DNA of 64,000 bases from positions 124,001-188,000 of the forward strand of contig NZ_AXWS01000007.1 of NCBI RefSeq assembly GCF_000482785.1, read 5' to 3'. The position numbers were made by a program, and so were the translations under genes. Of the stretch, positions 1 through 12,912 are shown piece by piece; the first letter of the stretch is position 1, and each line of letters starts with the position of its first letter. Under the pieces are notes generated by a model, which ran no database searches, had not been told where the DNA came from, and saw only the letters and a list, made by a program, of their open reading frames with translations. The stretch is from Derxia gummosa DSM 723 (GTDB taxonomy: Bacteria; Pseudomonadota; Gammaproteobacteria; Burkholderiales; Burkholderiaceae_E).

Positions 1-2736
<2,736 letters not shown>

Positions 2737-2950
2737 GGCGTTGGAATGACCGTAAAGCTTGCGCGCGGGCCGGGGGTCGGTCGGCTCGGGCGGCGGATGG
2801 CGCGCCGGGCGGCGGGAGCCGGGCGGGCGGGCCTGGGCGGGCGGCGTCAGACCGTCCGGCACCGGGCCTGCGCGCGGGCTTCACCGGTCAGGGCCGGTGG
2901 AGGCGGGCGGCAGCGGGCGTGGCCCCTGCCCCGCGCGGCGCGCGACGAAA

Positions 2951-3331
2951 TCAGCGCGTCTCGTCGGCAACGGCGGCGTAGGCCGCCGCGTCGAGCAGGC
3001 CGTCGAGGCCGGCGGTGGTTTCGAGCTTGAAGATCCAGTTGGCGTAAGGCTCGGTGTTGACGAGTTCGGGCGTGTCGGCCAGCGCCTCGTTGACGGCGAC
3101 GACCTTGCCGGCGACCGGCGCGTAGATGTCGGAAGCGGCCTTGACCGACTCGACCACGGCGGCGACGTCGCCAGCGGCGAGCGTCTCGCCGACCTTCACG
3201 TCGCCGACGAAGACGATGTCGCCGAGCGCGGCTTGCGCCGGATCGCTGATGCCGACCCAGACGAGGCCGTCATCGCCGACCTTGGCCCATTCGTGGCTGG
3301 CGGCGTACTTGAGATCGGTGGGGAGATTCAT
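2951..3331 (-). CDS. gcvH: Glycine cleavage system H protein
   Basis: This is the 126-residue lipoyl carrier of the glycine cleavage complex. It shuttles the aminomethyl group from the P protein to the T protein. The lipoylation motif ESVKAASDIYAPVAG is visible, with the acceptor lysine at residue 64, and the start MNLPTDLKYAASHEW is typical of the family. An AGGAG sequence lies a few bases before the ATG. It sits 146 nt after gcvT and before gcvP, in the same direction, so it should be co-transcribed under the glycine riboswitch. Confidence 0.98.
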   Translation of the reverse strand: MNLPTDLKYAASHEWAKVGDDGLVWVGISDPAQAALGDIVFVGDVKVGETLAAGDVAAVVESVKAASDIYAPVAGKVVAVNEALADTPELVNTEPYANWIFKLETTAGLDGLLDAAAYAAVADETR

Positions 3332-3477
3332 GCTTGGCTCCTGGCCCTGGAGGGCGTTTCTTCGATTGATTCGTTCGGTTGAGGACCGCGCGCGGCGGCG
3401 GAAGACGAGTGTCGCGCAAAGCGCGGCGGCAGGCGTTTCATGCCGCGCGGCAAGGGCCGGCGCCTTGGCGCCGGGCT

Positions 3478-4599
3478 TCAGCCGGCGGCCTGGCCGTGGC
3501 GCACGAAGGGCAGCTTCACGACCGTGGCGGCATGCGCCTTGCCGCGGATATCCACGCTGACCGCATCGCCGACCCGCACGCCGAGCGGCAGCCGCGCCAG
3601 TGCGATCGAATGGCCGAGCGTGGGCGAATGTGTGCCGCTCGTGATCTCACCCTCGCCGTGCTCGGTGCTGACGCGCTGGTGCGAGCGCAGCACGCCGCGC
3701 TCGGTCATCTTCAGGCCGAGGAAGACGTGGCGCTGGCCATTGGCGTCGAGCGCCGCGCGGCCGGTGAAGTTGCGCTCGGTCTTGCGATCGACGGTCCAGC
3801 CGAGGCCGGCGTCGAGCGGCGACACCTCGCGGCTCATGTCGTTGCCGTAGAGGTTCATGCCCGCCTCCAGGCGCAGGGTGTCGCGCGCACCGAGTCCGCA
3901 GGGCGCGACGCCCTGGGCGGCGAGCGCCTTCCAGGCATCGGCGGCGCGCGGCGCGGGCAGCATCAGCTCGAAGCCGTCCTCGCCGGTGTAGCCGGTGCGG
4001 CCGACGAAGTAGTCGCCATCGCCGGCGGCGAGCACGCCGCCGCCGCTCACGGCCACGCCAAAGAAGGGGCCGAGGTTCTCGGTAGCCGCGCGCAGATGCG
4101 GGAACGCGCCCCAGACCTTCGCGCGCGCCTGCGGCCCCTGCACCGCGACGATGGCGAGATCGCGTCGCGCGGTGATGCTGACCGGCAGGCCGAAGGCTTC
4201 GCTCGCGGCGGCCATCCAGGCGATGTCGCCGCCCGCCGTGCCGGCGTTGACGACGATGCGATAGCGACCCGGCTCGCGGAAATAGACGATCAGGTCGTCC
4301 ACCACGCCGCCGCTCTCGTCGAGCATGCAGCTGTAGAGCGCCTTGCCGGGCAGCTTGAGCTTGGCCACGTCATTGGCGAGCAGGCGGCGCAGGAAAGGCA
4401 GGCTCGCCTCGCCAGCGATGTCGACCGCGCACATGTGCGAGACGTCGAACATGCCCGCGCCTCGGCGCACGGCGTGGTGCTCGTCGATCTGCGAACCGTA
4501 GTGGAGCGGCATTTCCCAGCCGCCGAAATCGACGAGGCGGGCGCCCGCAGCGCGATGGGTGTCGATGAGCGGGGTATGGCGCAGGGGGGCGTCGGACAT
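3478..4599 (-). CDS. gcvT: Aminomethyltransferase (T protein)
   Basis: This is the T protein of the glycine cleavage system. It transfers the methylene group from lipoyl-GcvH to tetrahydrofolate and releases ammonia. It has 373 residues, the normal length. Family signatures include [21 protein letters not shown] near residue 25, the stretch FDVSHM, and YTGEDGFEL in the middle. It is the first gene of the gcvTHP operon and lies about 80 nt downstream of a tandem glycine riboswitch, so its expression should rise with glycine. The next gene upstream, a diguanylate cyclase, is divergent. Confidence 0.97.
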   Translation of the reverse strand: MSDAPLRHTPLIDTHRAAGARLVDFGGWEMPLHYGSQIDEHHAVRRGAGMFDVSHMCAVDIAGEASLPFLRRLLANDVAKLKLPGKALYSCMLDESGGVVDDLIVYFREPGRYRIVVNAGTAGGDIAWMAAASEAFGLPVSITARRDLAIVAVQGPQARAKVWGAFPHLRAATENLGPFFGVAVSGGGVLAAGDGDYFVGRTGYTGEDGFELMLPAPRAADAWKALAAQGVAPCGLGARDTLRLEAGMNLYGNDMSREVSPLDAGLGWTVDRKTERNFTGRAALDANGQRHVFLGLKMTERGVLRSHQRVSTEHGEGEITSGTHSPTLGHSIALARLPLGVRVGDAVSVDIRGKAHAATVVKLPFVRHGQAAG

Positions 4600-4680
4600 G
4601 GGGTTCTCTCGGGATCGCTGGAAGGTCCATTAGGCAATGGCGTGCATGAAAGCTTCATGCGTGCCAAGCCCGATCCCCCG

Positions 4681-4835
4681 CCCTGTCCTGTTACCTGAGA
4701 GTTTTGAGCCCCTTCGGTGGCGCGGCTCGCCCGCGCGCTCTCCAGAGTTGCCATGCCTGCATGCGGTTCGGGGGCCTGAGCGATTTCGGGGGTTGCGCCT
4801 TCGGCGGCGCCGACAGGCGGCGCGCTCTCCCGCGT
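4681..4835 (-). promoter_or_regulatory. Tandem glycine riboswitch
   Basis: Read on the minus strand, this leader of gcvT holds two glycine aptamers in series. The first runs from about 4835 to 4763 and has GGGAGAGC, the CCGAAGG core and a (variant) GCTCAGGC segment. The second runs from about 4745 to 4681 and has TCTGGAGAGC, CACCGAAGGGG and AACTCTCAGGTAACAGGAC. These are the conserved parts of the family and are in the usual order with a short linker. Known glycine riboswitches of this kind turn on gcv genes when glycine is high. No clear intrinsic terminator was seen between the aptamers and gcvT, so control may act on translation. This point is inference. Confidence 0.93.
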
Positions 4836-4992
4836 GCGGTGTCGCGGCAAGGCGCGGATGGTACATGAGCGCACGGACGGCCCCGCCGACCACGCCGGGC
4901 CATCCGACAAGCGCACGCTCACCGCTCCACCCCCGCGCCACACCGCAGCCGCGTGTGAGACAGTCGCGCGGCTTCAGCCCTCCACGCACCGC

Positions 4993-6747
4993 ATGACCAT
5001 CCTGCCCAAGAACCGCCTGTCGCTGCGTCTCGTCCTCATCGTTCCCTATCTCGCGCTCGTGCTCGGGCTGGCCGGGACGATCGGCCTGCTCTCCTATCTC
5101 GCGGGCAGCAACGCCGTCTCGACGCTGTCGGACCATGTGCTGATCGAGACCGCCAGCCGCATCAGTCAGGCGGTCGACCGGCATATCGTCGGCTCGGGCG
5201 CCACGCTCGAAGCCGCCTTCCCCGACGGCATGCCGGCGCCCGTCACCATCGAGAGCGACCTCGCCAACCTGCGCACGCGGTTCTGGATAGCGACCTCGCT
5301 GCACATCGACCCGAACAACTACGTCTACTACGGCAACCGCGCGGGCCAGAACATCGGTCTGTTCCGGCATTCGCTCGGCGAGGGCGAGCTGCGCATCAAG
5401 CTCAAGGCCGAGGACACCCGCACCGTCTACCGCTTCAGCGGCATCAACGGCGACCTCAATTTCGACCGGCGCGAGAACCGCCTGTTCGATCCGCGCCAGC
5501 GTCCCTGGTTCAAGGCCGGCGAGAACACCAGTTCCGACACCTGGACCGCCGTCTACATCGACTTCGGCACCCAGGAGCTGGTGGCGACCCGCGCGCGCCG
5601 TGTGCTCAACACGGCTGGCCAGTTCGAGGGTGTGGTGGCGACCGACATGTCGCTGCGCGCGCTCAACGACTTCGTGCGCCGGCTGAAGGTGTCGCCGCAG
5701 GGGCTGGCCTTCATCGTCGAACCGAATGGCGACCTGATCGCCTCGTCGGTCAGCCCCAACGTGCGGGCGGTGCCGGGCGGCGCGAGTGCGCGCATCAATG
5801 CGATGGACAGCGGCTCGCCGCTGCTGACCGCGACCTGGACCGAGATCCGGCGCCAGCTGGCCGGCGGTGGCGAGCCCGGCCTTCCGCAGACGCTGTCCTT
5901 CGACGACGACCACGGCCGCCATGTGCACGTGGCCTTCGACCGCATCCGCGACCGCGCCGGCCTCGAATGGATCACCGTGGTGGCGATGCCGCGCGAGGAC
6001 TTCATGGGAGGCGTGATGCGCAACGTCGGCCGCACCGTGGTGGCGGCGCTGCTCGCCGGCCTGCTCGCGGTGCTGATCGGCCTGCGTGTCATCAACTGGG
6101 TGACGGGCGACATCAAGCGGCTGTCGGTCGCGGCACGCCAGCTCGGCGAGGGCCGCTTCGACCTGCCGGTCAACGTGGCGCGGCGCGACGAGATCGGTGA
6201 ACTCGCGCGCAGCTTCACGGCCATGCGCGACCAGCTCGGTACCGACAGCCTGACCGGCCTCGCCAACCGCGACGCCTTCCTGCGCCGCGTCGACCGCGAC
6301 ATCGGCGCGGCGCGCGCCGGCGCGGGCGCGCCGTTTGCCGTGCTCTTCCTCGACCTCGACGGCTTCAAGGGCGTGAACGACAGCCACGGCCATTTCGCCG
6401 GCGATCAGGTGCTCAAGGCGCTGTCGGCGCGACTGTCGGCACGCATGCGCGATGTCGACCTGATCGCGCGCTTCGCTGGCGACGAGTTCGTCGTGCTCGG
6501 CTCCGGCATTGAAAGCGACGGCGATCTGGCCGCCTTCAGGGGCCGCATCGTCGCCGCCTTCGCCGAGCCGATCAACATCACCGGCGGCGACGGTCGCTCG
6601 CTGCGCGTCAACGTCGGCTGCTCGATCGGCGCCGCGCGCTATCCGGGGGACGCCGACGACGCGAACACGCTGGTGAAGACGGCCGACCGGAACATGTACG
6701 CAGCCAAGCTCGGCCTCGCGGACCAGTCCCGCAATCCGGCGGCTTGA
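4993..6747 (+). CDS. Membrane diguanylate cyclase (Cache-HAMP-GGDEF)
   Basis: This protein of 584 residues probably makes cyclic di-GMP. The first membrane helix lies at about residues 14-36, followed by a periplasmic Cache-like sensor. A second helix lies at about 345-366, then a HAMP linker and a GGDEF domain from about 418 to the end. The catalytic signature is AGDEF (residues 495-499) within RFAGDEFVVL, a variant that is usually active. The domain start DSLTGLANRDAFLRR is typical. The ATG at 4993 is chosen because it directly precedes the membrane anchor. The frame is open upstream to 4834, but that part would overlap the riboswitch region. It is divergent from gcvT; no functional link is implied. 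Confidence 0.9.
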   Translation: MTILPKNRLSLRLVLIVPYLALVLGLAGTIGLLSYLAGSNAVSTLSDHVLIETASRISQAVDRHIVGSGATLEAAFPDGMPAPVTIESDLANLRTRFWIATSLHIDPNNYVYYGNRAGQNIGLFRHSLGEGELRIKLKAEDTRTVYRFSGINGDLNFDRRENRLFDPRQRPWFKAGENTSSDTWTAVYIDFGTQELVATRARRVLNTAGQFEGVVATDMSLRALNDFVRRLKVSPQGLAFIVEPNGDLIASSVSPNVRAVPGGASARINAMDSGSPLLTATWTEIRRQLAGGGEPGLPQTLSFDDDHGRHVHVAFDRIRDRAGLEWITVVAMPREDFMGGVMRNVGRTVVAALLAGLLAVLIGLRVINWVTGDIKRLSVAARQLGEGRFDLPVNVARRDEIGELARSFTAMRDQLGTDSLTGLANRDAFLRRVDRDIGAARAGAGAPFAVLFLDLDGFKGVNDSHGHFAGDQVLKALSARLSARMRDVDLIARFAGDEFVVLGSGIESDGDLAAFRGRIVAAFAEPINITGGDGRSLRVNVGCSIGAARYPGDADDANTLVKTADRNMYAAKLGLADQSRNPAA

Positions 6748-6822
6748 GCCGGGGACGGGCCGGCATTGGACCGGCTCAACGCACAGGCCGACGGCACCTG
6801 CCACCGGCCGCGCCGCGCGCGA

Positions 6823-9090
6823 TCAGCCGCGCACGCAGTCCACGTAGTACTTCTTGCTGCCGTCCGGCTGCTTCTCGGCGACGAGTCCATGCACGTCGGT
6901 CTCGAAGCCGGGGAAGGCGGCGTTGAACTCGCGCGTGAAGCGCAGGTAGTCGACGATCGTGCGGTTGAAGCGCTCGCCCGGGATCAGCAACGGAATGCCC
7001 GGCGGATAAGGCGTAAGCAGGATGCTGGTTACGCGGCCTTCCAGCTCGTCGACCGGCACGCGGTCGATCTCGCGGTGGGCCATCGCCGCGAAGGCATCGG
7101 CCGGCTTCATGACCGGTTCCATCTTCGACGTGTACATCTCGGTCGTCAGGCGCGCGACGTCGAAGCGGCGGTACATGCCGTGGATCTGCTCGCACAGGTC
7201 GCGCAGGCCCATGCGCTCGTAGCGCGGATGCGCCTGCACGAACTCCGGCAGGATGCGCCACAGCTGGGCGTTCTTGTCGTAGTCGTCCTTGAACTGCTGG
7301 AGCGCCGTCACCAGCGTGTTCCACCGGCCCTTGGTGATGCCGATCGTGAACATGATGAAGAACGAGTACAGCCCGGTCTTCTCGACGATGACGCCATGCT
7401 CGGCGAGGTACTTGTTGACGATGCCGGCCGGAATGCCGAACTCGTCGCTGAAGTTGCCATCGACGTCCAGGCCCGGCGTGACGATCGTGGCCTTGATCGG
7501 GTCGAGCATGTTGAAGCCCGGAGCGAGCTTGCCGAAGCCGTGCCAGTGCTCGTCGCCGCGCAACTCCCACTCGTCGGGATCGGGCATGCCGTCGTCGGAG
7601 ATGTCGTCCGGGCCCCAGACCTTGAACCACCAGTCGGCGCCGAATTCCTGGTCCACCTTGCGCATCGCGCGGCGGAAGTCGAGCGCCTCGACGATGCTTT
7701 CCTCCACCAGCGCCGGGCCGCCGGGCGGCTCCATCATCGCCGCCGCGATGTCGCACGAGGCGATGATCGCGTACTGCGGCGACGTGCTCGTGTGCATCAG
7801 GTAGGCCTCGTTGAAGCGGTAGTGGTCGAGGCCGTTCTGCTCGCTGTCCTGCACCAGGATCTGCGATGCCTGCGACAGGCCGGCGAGCAGCTTGTGCGTG
7901 CTTTGCGTCGCGAACAGCATCGACTCCTTGCAGCGCGGCCTGTCCTTGCCGATCGCATGGAAGTCGCCATAGAAGTCGTGAAAGGCCGCGTGCGGCAGCC
8001 AGGCCTCGTCGAACATCAGCGTGTCGATGCGGCCGTCGAGCAGGCCCTTGATCGCCTCGACGTTGTACATCACGCCGTCGTAGGTGCTCTGCGTGATGGT
8101 GAGGATGCGCGGCTTGGCCTTCACATGCTCGGGCAGCTTGCTCGCGATCGGGTGCGCCTCGATCTTGGCCCGGATGGCCTCGGGCGTGAACTCGGCCAGC
8201 GGGATGGGGCCGATGATGCCGAGGTTGTTGCGCGTCGGCATGAGGAAGACCGGGATGGCGCCGATCATGATGATCGAGTGCAGCACGCTCTTGTGGCAGT
8301 TGCGGTCAACCACAACGATGTCGCCCGGCGCCACGGTGCTGTGCCAGACGATCTTGTTCGACGTGCTCGTCCCGTTGGTCACGAAGAACAGATGGTCGCT
8401 GCCGAAGATGCGCGCCGCGTTGCGCTCGCTCGCCGCGACCGGGCCGGTGTGGTCGAGCAGCTGGCCGAGTTCCTCCACCGCGTTGCAAACGTCTGCACGC
8501 AGCATGTTCTCGCCGAAGAACTGGTGAAACATCTGGCCGACCGGGCTCTTCAGAAAGGCCACGCCGCCCGAGTGCCCCGGGCAGTGCCACGAGTACGACC
8601 CGTCCTGCGCGTAATGCGTGAGCGCGCGGAAGAACGGGGGCGGCAGCGAATCCAGATACGCGCGCGCCTCGCGGATGATGTGGCGCGCCACGAATTCCGG
8701 CGTGTCCTCGAACATGTGGATGAAGCCGTGCAGCTCGCGCAGCACATCGTTCGGGATGTGGCGCGAGGTGCGCGTCTCGCCGTACAGGAAGATGGGGATG
8801 TCGGCGTTGCGGTGGCGGATCTCGCCCACGAAGGCGCGCAGGTTCACGATCGCCTGTTGCTGCTCCTGCGGCACGTCGGAATTGAACTCGTCGTCGTCGA
8901 TGCTGAGGATGAAGCCCGACGCGCGGCTCTGCTGCTGCGCGAACATCGCGGTGTCGCTGAAGCTCGTCACGCCCACCGTCTCGACGCCCTCGGCCTCGAT
9001 CGCCTCGGCAAGCGCGCGGATGCCTGAACCGGAGACGTTCTCCGAGCGGAAGTCCTCGTCGATGATGACGATGGGAAAGCGGAATTTCAT
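6823..9090 (-). CDS. Orn/Lys/Arg decarboxylase (PLP, fold type I)
   Basis: This 755-residue decarboxylase of basic amino acids has an N-terminal receiver-like wing domain, a PLP aminotransferase-like core and a C-terminal domain. The PLP lysine is at about residue 400 in QSTHKLLAGLSQAS, and the region YSWHCPGHSGG is a strong family marker. Which of arginine, lysine or ornithine is the substrate cannot be told from sequence alone. Products would be agmatine, cadaverine or putrescine, used in polyamine synthesis or acid resistance. It lies 133 nt downstream of dcd in the same direction, an arrangement I recall from other Burkholderiales. Confidence 0.93.
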   Translation of the reverse strand: MKFRFPIVIIDEDFRSENVSGSGIRALAEAIEAEGVETVGVTSFSDTAMFAQQQSRASGFILSIDDDEFNSDVPQEQQQAIVNLRAFVGEIRHRNADIPIFLYGETRTSRHIPNDVLRELHGFIHMFEDTPEFVARHIIREARAYLDSLPPPFFRALTHYAQDGSYSWHCPGHSGGVAFLKSPVGQMFHQFFGENMLRADVCNAVEELGQLLDHTGPVAASERNAARIFGSDHLFFVTNGTSTSNKIVWHSTVAPGDIVVVDRNCHKSVLHSIIMIGAIPVFLMPTRNNLGIIGPIPLAEFTPEAIRAKIEAHPIASKLPEHVKAKPRILTITQSTYDGVMYNVEAIKGLLDGRIDTLMFDEAWLPHAAFHDFYGDFHAIGKDRPRCKESMLFATQSTHKLLAGLSQASQILVQDSEQNGLDHYRFNEAYLMHTSTSPQYAIIASCDIAAAMMEPPGGPALVEESIVEALDFRRAMRKVDQEFGADWWFKVWGPDDISDDGMPDPDEWELRGDEHWHGFGKLAPGFNMLDPIKATIVTPGLDVDGNFSDEFGIPAGIVNKYLAEHGVIVEKTGLYSFFIMFTIGITKGRWNTLVTALQQFKDDYDKNAQLWRILPEFVQAHPRYERMGLRDLCEQIHGMYRRFDVARLTTEMYTSKMEPVMKPADAFAAMAHREIDRVPVDELEGRVTSILLTPYPPGIPLLIPGERFNRTIVDYLRFTREFNAAFPGFETDVHGLVAEKQPDGSKKYYVDCVRG

Positions 9091-9223
9091 CGCGGGCGAG
9101 CCCTAAGTGAAACGGCCGCGCAAGGGCGCGGCCGGTGGAAAGAGCGGCGGATGATAGCGCCGCGTTTCGACACTGCAATGGCAATCGCGGCGACCGTTTC
9201 AGGACGGTTCGCCGGGGTGCCGA

Positions 9224-9790
9224 TCAGGTCTTGGGCAGTGTCACGCCGTGCTGGCCCTGGTACTTGCCGCCACGGTCCTTGTACGAGGTTTCGCACACCT
9301 CGTCGCTCTCGAAGAACAGCACCTGGGCGCAGCCCTCGCCCGCGTAGATCTTGGCCGGCAGCGGCGTGGTGTTGCTGAACTCCAGCGTCACATAGCCCTC
9401 CCATTCCGGCTCGAAGGGCGTGACGTTAACGATGATTCCGCAGCGCGCGTAGGTGCTCTTGCCGAGGCAGATCGTCAGCACATTGCGCGGGATGCGAAAG
9501 TACTCGACCGTGCGCGCGAGCGCGAAGCTGTTGGGCGGAATGATGCAGACGTCGCTCTTCACGTCCACGAAGCTCTTCTCGTCGAAGTTCTTCGGATCGA
9601 CGATCGTGCTGTTGATGTTGGTGAACACCTTGAATTCGTCGGCGCAGCGAATGTCGTAGCCGTAGCTCGACGTGCCGTAGCTGACGATCTTGTGCCCGTC
9701 GCGCTGGCGCACCTGGCCCGGCTCGAAGGGTTCGATCATTCCGTGCTCGGATGCCATCCGGCGGATCCAGCGGTCGCTCTTGATACTCAT
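9224..9790 (-). CDS. dcd: dCTP deaminase
   Basis: This 188-residue enzyme deaminates dCTP to dUTP, feeding dTMP synthesis. The start is [13 protein letters not shown], and the frame reads on upstream only into sequence unlike the family. Visible family motifs are [13 protein letters not shown], the nucleotide-binding KSTYARCGI and the catalytic-region VTLEFSNTT followed by [14 protein letters not shown]. The C-terminus ([13 protein letters not shown]) is complete. It is followed by the basic amino acid decarboxylase on the same strand. Confidence 0.97.
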   Translation of the reverse strand: MSIKSDRWIRRMASEHGMIEPFEPGQVRQRDGHKIVSYGTSSYGYDIRCADEFKVFTNINSTIVDPKNFDEKSFVDVKSDVCIIPPNSFALARTVEYFRIPRNVLTICLGKSTYARCGIIVNVTPFEPEWEGYVTLEFSNTTPLPAKIYAGEGCAQVLFFESDEVCETSYKDRGGKYQGQHGVTLPKT

Positions 9791-10077
9791 GGCGGGTTCC
9801 GGGCTTTCTCTGCAAAAGCGCGATTGTCTCAAACCATGAAGCCGCTTCCGCCAGCGCCAACATCACACGGATCGACAGCTCGCAGGGCGCTGGCGTCAGC
9901 GGCCTTCGACATCGCGCCGCTTGCAACGCGGCCAAACCGGATCGCGAAATTCCCTACTTACGGCGCTTGTTGCGACGCAGCACGCCCGGCTAGGATGCGT
10001 CCGTGAGCAAGACATTCTGACGCTTTGCTTGCTGTCTCTCCCTCCGCACAGGCCGGACCACCGGCTGGCATCAAAGC

Positions 10078-10113
10078 AAAGGCCCGACGCATCAGAAGAT
10101 GCGCCGGGCCTTT
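10078..10113 (-). terminator. Intrinsic terminator after the DegP-like gene
   Basis: A strong hairpin with arms AAAGGCCCG.CGCATC and GATGCG.CGGGCCTTT and a 4-nt loop is followed on the minus strand by a T-rich stretch. It begins 40 nt past the stop codon of the protease gene. The stretch 9833-10077 between it and dcd shows no gene. Confidence 0.8.
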
Positions 10114-10152
10114 GTCTTTGCGGCAGCGCGACATGCGCGCCGAGCTCTGGCG

Positions 10153-11625
10153 TCAGTTCAGCGGCACGGGCACGAAGAAGCGCGCGTCATCACGCTGTAC
10201 CAGCAGGCCCACGCTGCCGTCGGCCTCCTTGACGGCCTTCTGCAGATCGATCGGCGAGCGCAGCGGCTTGCCGCCGGCCTGGAGCAGCACATCGCCCGGT
10301 TGCAGGCCGGCCGCCTCGGCGGCGCCCGTCACCTGCTCGACGAGCAGACCGTTGATCTTGGCTTCGCGCTGCTCGTCCTTCGTGAGCGGGCGCACCGCGA
10401 CGCCGAGCTTGCCGGCCTCGGGCTCGGCGGCTGCCATCTGCGACTCCTTCAGCTCGCCGAGCGAGGCGTCCAGCGTCGTCGCCCTGCCCTCGCGCCACAC
10501 ATCGAGCTTCACCTTCGTGCCGGGCCTGGTCGCCGCCACCAGCAGCGGCAGGTCGGACGACAGATCGACCTTCTTGCCGTCGAAGCTGCGGATCACGTCA
10601 CCCGGTTGCAGGCCCGCCTTCTCGGCCGCGCTGCCCGGCTCCACCCTCACCACCAGCGCGCCCGAAGGCTCAGGCAGCTTCAGGCTCTTCGCGGTGGGCG
10701 CGCTCACCGGCTGCACCAGCGCGCCGAGCTGGCCGCGCACCACCTTGCCGGTCGCGACGAGCTGCTGCTGCACGTTCATCGCGATGTCGATCGGGATCGC
10801 GAAGCTCAGCCCCATGTAGCCGCCCGTCTCGCTGAAGATCTGCGAGTTGATGCCGATGACCTCGCCGTTCATGTTGAACAGCGGCCCGCCCGAGTTGCCC
10901 GGGTTGATCGGCACATCGGTCTGGATGAAGTTGACGTAGTTGCTCTGCGGGCCGAGCGCGCGGCTCTTGGCGCTGATGATCCCGCTCGTCACCGTGTTCT
11001 CGAAGCCGAACGGCGAACCGATGGCCACGACCCAGTCGCCGATGCGCGAGTCCGCCGGATTGCCGATCCTGGCCACCGGCAAACCGCTGGCCTCGATCTT
11101 CACCACCGCGACATCGGTGCGCTTGTCGACACCGATCACCTTCGCATTGAATTCGCGCCGGTCCGTGAGCTTGACCGTGACGGTCGTCGCGCCATCGACC
11201 ACGTGGGCGTTGGTCAGGATGCGGCCGTCGGCGCTGATGATGAAACCCGAGCCCTGGCCCCGCACGATGCGGCTCTGCGGCCCACGCTGGCCCGGCGCGC
11301 CGAAGAACTGTGAAAACGGATCCGCGCCCAGACGCGGATCATTGCCCTGCAGCTTTTGCTGGACCGCGATGTTGACCACCGCCGGCCCGTTCGCCGCCAC
11401 CAGATCGGCAAAGCCCGGCAAGCCCTGCACACTGGCGGCAGTTGACACCTGCGCCGCCACCGGCGCGGCGACGGCCTGAGTCACGGCCTGGGTTTCAGGA
11501 TGCCGCGCCCACCAGGCGCCAGCGGCGAAGAACGAGGTCGCGACAACCACCGAAACCAGCTTGCGAGGAAAGGAATTCAGCATTCGGAATGAATTGAGTG
11601 AGTTGGACTTGATCGGTTGCGCCAT
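10153..11625 (-). CDS. DegP/HtrA-type periplasmic serine protease
   Basis: This is an envelope quality-control protease of 490 residues. The start at 11625 is chosen because GGAGG lies 8 nt upstream. The frame is open for 66 more codons without family similarity. A membrane or signal segment (VSVVVATSFFAAGAWW) lies at about residues 25-40. The catalytic triad is His141 (TNAHVVDG), Asp171 (KRTDVAVV) and Ser245 (NPGNSGGPLF). Two PDZ domains follow, at about 285-375 and 400-485. Do-like proteases degrade or refold misfolded periplasmic proteins. It stands alone, with a terminator downstream. DegP, DegQ and MucD types cannot be separated here. Confidence 0.95.
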   Translation of the reverse strand: MAQPIKSNSLNSFRMLNSFPRKLVSVVVATSFFAAGAWWARHPETQAVTQAVAAPVAAQVSTAASVQGLPGFADLVAANGPAVVNIAVQQKLQGNDPRLGADPFSQFFGAPGQRGPQSRIVRGQGSGFIISADGRILTNAHVVDGATTVTVKLTDRREFNAKVIGVDKRTDVAVVKIEASGLPVARIGNPADSRIGDWVVAIGSPFGFENTVTSGIISAKSRALGPQSNYVNFIQTDVPINPGNSGGPLFNMNGEVIGINSQIFSETGGYMGLSFAIPIDIAMNVQQQLVATGKVVRGQLGALVQPVSAPTAKSLKLPEPSGALVVRVEPGSAAEKAGLQPGDVIRSFDGKKVDLSSDLPLLVAATRPGTKVKLDVWREGRATTLDASLGELKESQMAAAEPEAGKLGVAVRPLTKDEQREAKINGLLVEQVTGAAEAAGLQPGDVLLQAGGKPLRSPIDLQKAVKEADGSVGLLVQRDDARFFVPVPLN

Positions 11626-12802
11626 GCCTGGCCTCCGGATTCGTGCGGAAAAGACCAGCCGCTTCACCCGAAATGTCGGCGGACGAATGGAACCATCGAA
11701 AACCTGAACCGGCGACCGCAACCACCGATTACCAAAAGTTCGCACCCGGCGACTGCTTTCAGTCAAATCGACGCGCGTCATCCGAAACCTAGCGTCGGCG
11801 GCCGCGAATTTCATCCCCCGCATTCACATATGGTTACCGAGTCTTACCCGGCACGTGATGACTGGCCGGCGCAGAACAATCAGTTACCCGGCGAACGGGC
11901 CGGCAATCCCGAGCTTGCGGGAGCCTATGCGGCTTGAAAGGCGACCGCAAGTTGAAGCGCCATCCATGAACAAGCGCCGCTTGCGCCGTCATCGGTCGGG
12001 AAATGACCACGCGTCCGGACGAACGCGGCAATTGCGCATTCGCGCTTTCCGGTGCATTTCGTTTCGGCAATTGGCAAGCATTCCTGGCAGAAATGTGAAG
12101 GCATCGACAAGAAGAATCAGCCTATCGATCCTGGCGAGTGAATCTGCCTGATGAACACGTCAGCGCCGGCCATACTCGTGACCGGATCAATGAATCCCGA
12201 TGAAACTTCGAATAGGCATTGTCGGGCCATAAGCCCATCAATCTAGCGCTTGGTCATGCCGCTGGCGATCATGACAATGATCTCGTGATCAATACCGGCG
12301 AAATGGCATTCCTGCCGCGGAATCGGAATGGAACCAAATCGCAGTTGCACGGCACGCTGACACATCAAATTGGCTATCAATGCGGCCAGCGGTCATCAAA
12401 CCGTTATGAGCGATCGAGCACTTCTTCGGGAATTGCCGTGCCGGGAAATTCCCGTGACGACCGCATGCATGCGGTCATGTGCGCCGTTCACAGGCAAGTC
12501 ATGCGGCAAGCGCGGGATTTCGGACAGCCGCGCAAAGTGCCCGTCAAACGACGGATCAGCCCAAGACCAAGGGTTTTCCCTGCTCCATGACGGAACAGTG
12601 CGGTAAAGTCTGCTTGAGCTTGCAACAACACCTCCATCGCCTTTTCGATAGTCCGGATCAATCAAAGTGCCGGTAGTCGACCTCGAAGGTGCGCCTAAAC
12701 AGGACCGGAAACCCATGCTTGTTCGGGTTATCGAGTGTTTTTGCAATTTTCAGCGATCGGCGCTTCAGGCTTTACCGCGTCAAACCTAGCGTAAACCCTA
12801 GA
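11626..12802. other. Long non-coding, relatively AT-rich intergenic region
   Basis: About 1.2 kb between the protease gene and the aldehyde dehydrogenase carries no frame that looks like a protein. By eye its base composition is clearly less GC-rich than its flanks. The last 200 bp form the upstream region of a sigma54 promoter. A sequence containing TGCAACA lies at 12619-12627, and an imperfect inverted repeat AACCC...GGGTT lies at about 12710-12730. The rest shows no structure I can name. Confidence 0.6.
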
Positions 12803-12817
12803 TGGCATGCACCGTGC
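12803..12817 (+). promoter_or_regulatory. Sigma54 (-24/-12) promoter of the aldehyde dehydrogenase gene
   Basis: The sequence is TGGCAT-N5-GTGC, against the consensus TGGCAC-N5-TTGC. The invariant GG and GC are present at the exact 10-nt spacing. Transcription would start near 12829, about 85 nt before the ATG. A sigma54 activator is encoded 4 kb downstream. Confidence 0.7.
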
Positions 12818-12912
12818 GGATGGACGTTCAGGCGTCACCTATGTCACAGGGCAGAAAGGTGGCGACCGGAGACCAACTGCTGATTTTTTGCTGAAGTGAA
12901 GGAGACACCTGC

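Noticed and set aside
4834-4992. Upstream extension of the diguanylate cyclase
   Set aside because: It would overlap the riboswitch region and adds a non-hydrophobic Arg/Pro-rich head. The ATG at 4993 directly precedes the anchor helix.
10078-10113. A small RNA gene or tRNA fragment
   Set aside because: The hairpin with a T-rich tail fits a terminator of the protease gene. No cloverleaf could be drawn.
12219-12590. Short open frames in the gap between the protease and aldehyde dehydrogenase genes
   Set aside because: No ribosome site, no family resemblance and no consistent codon bias.
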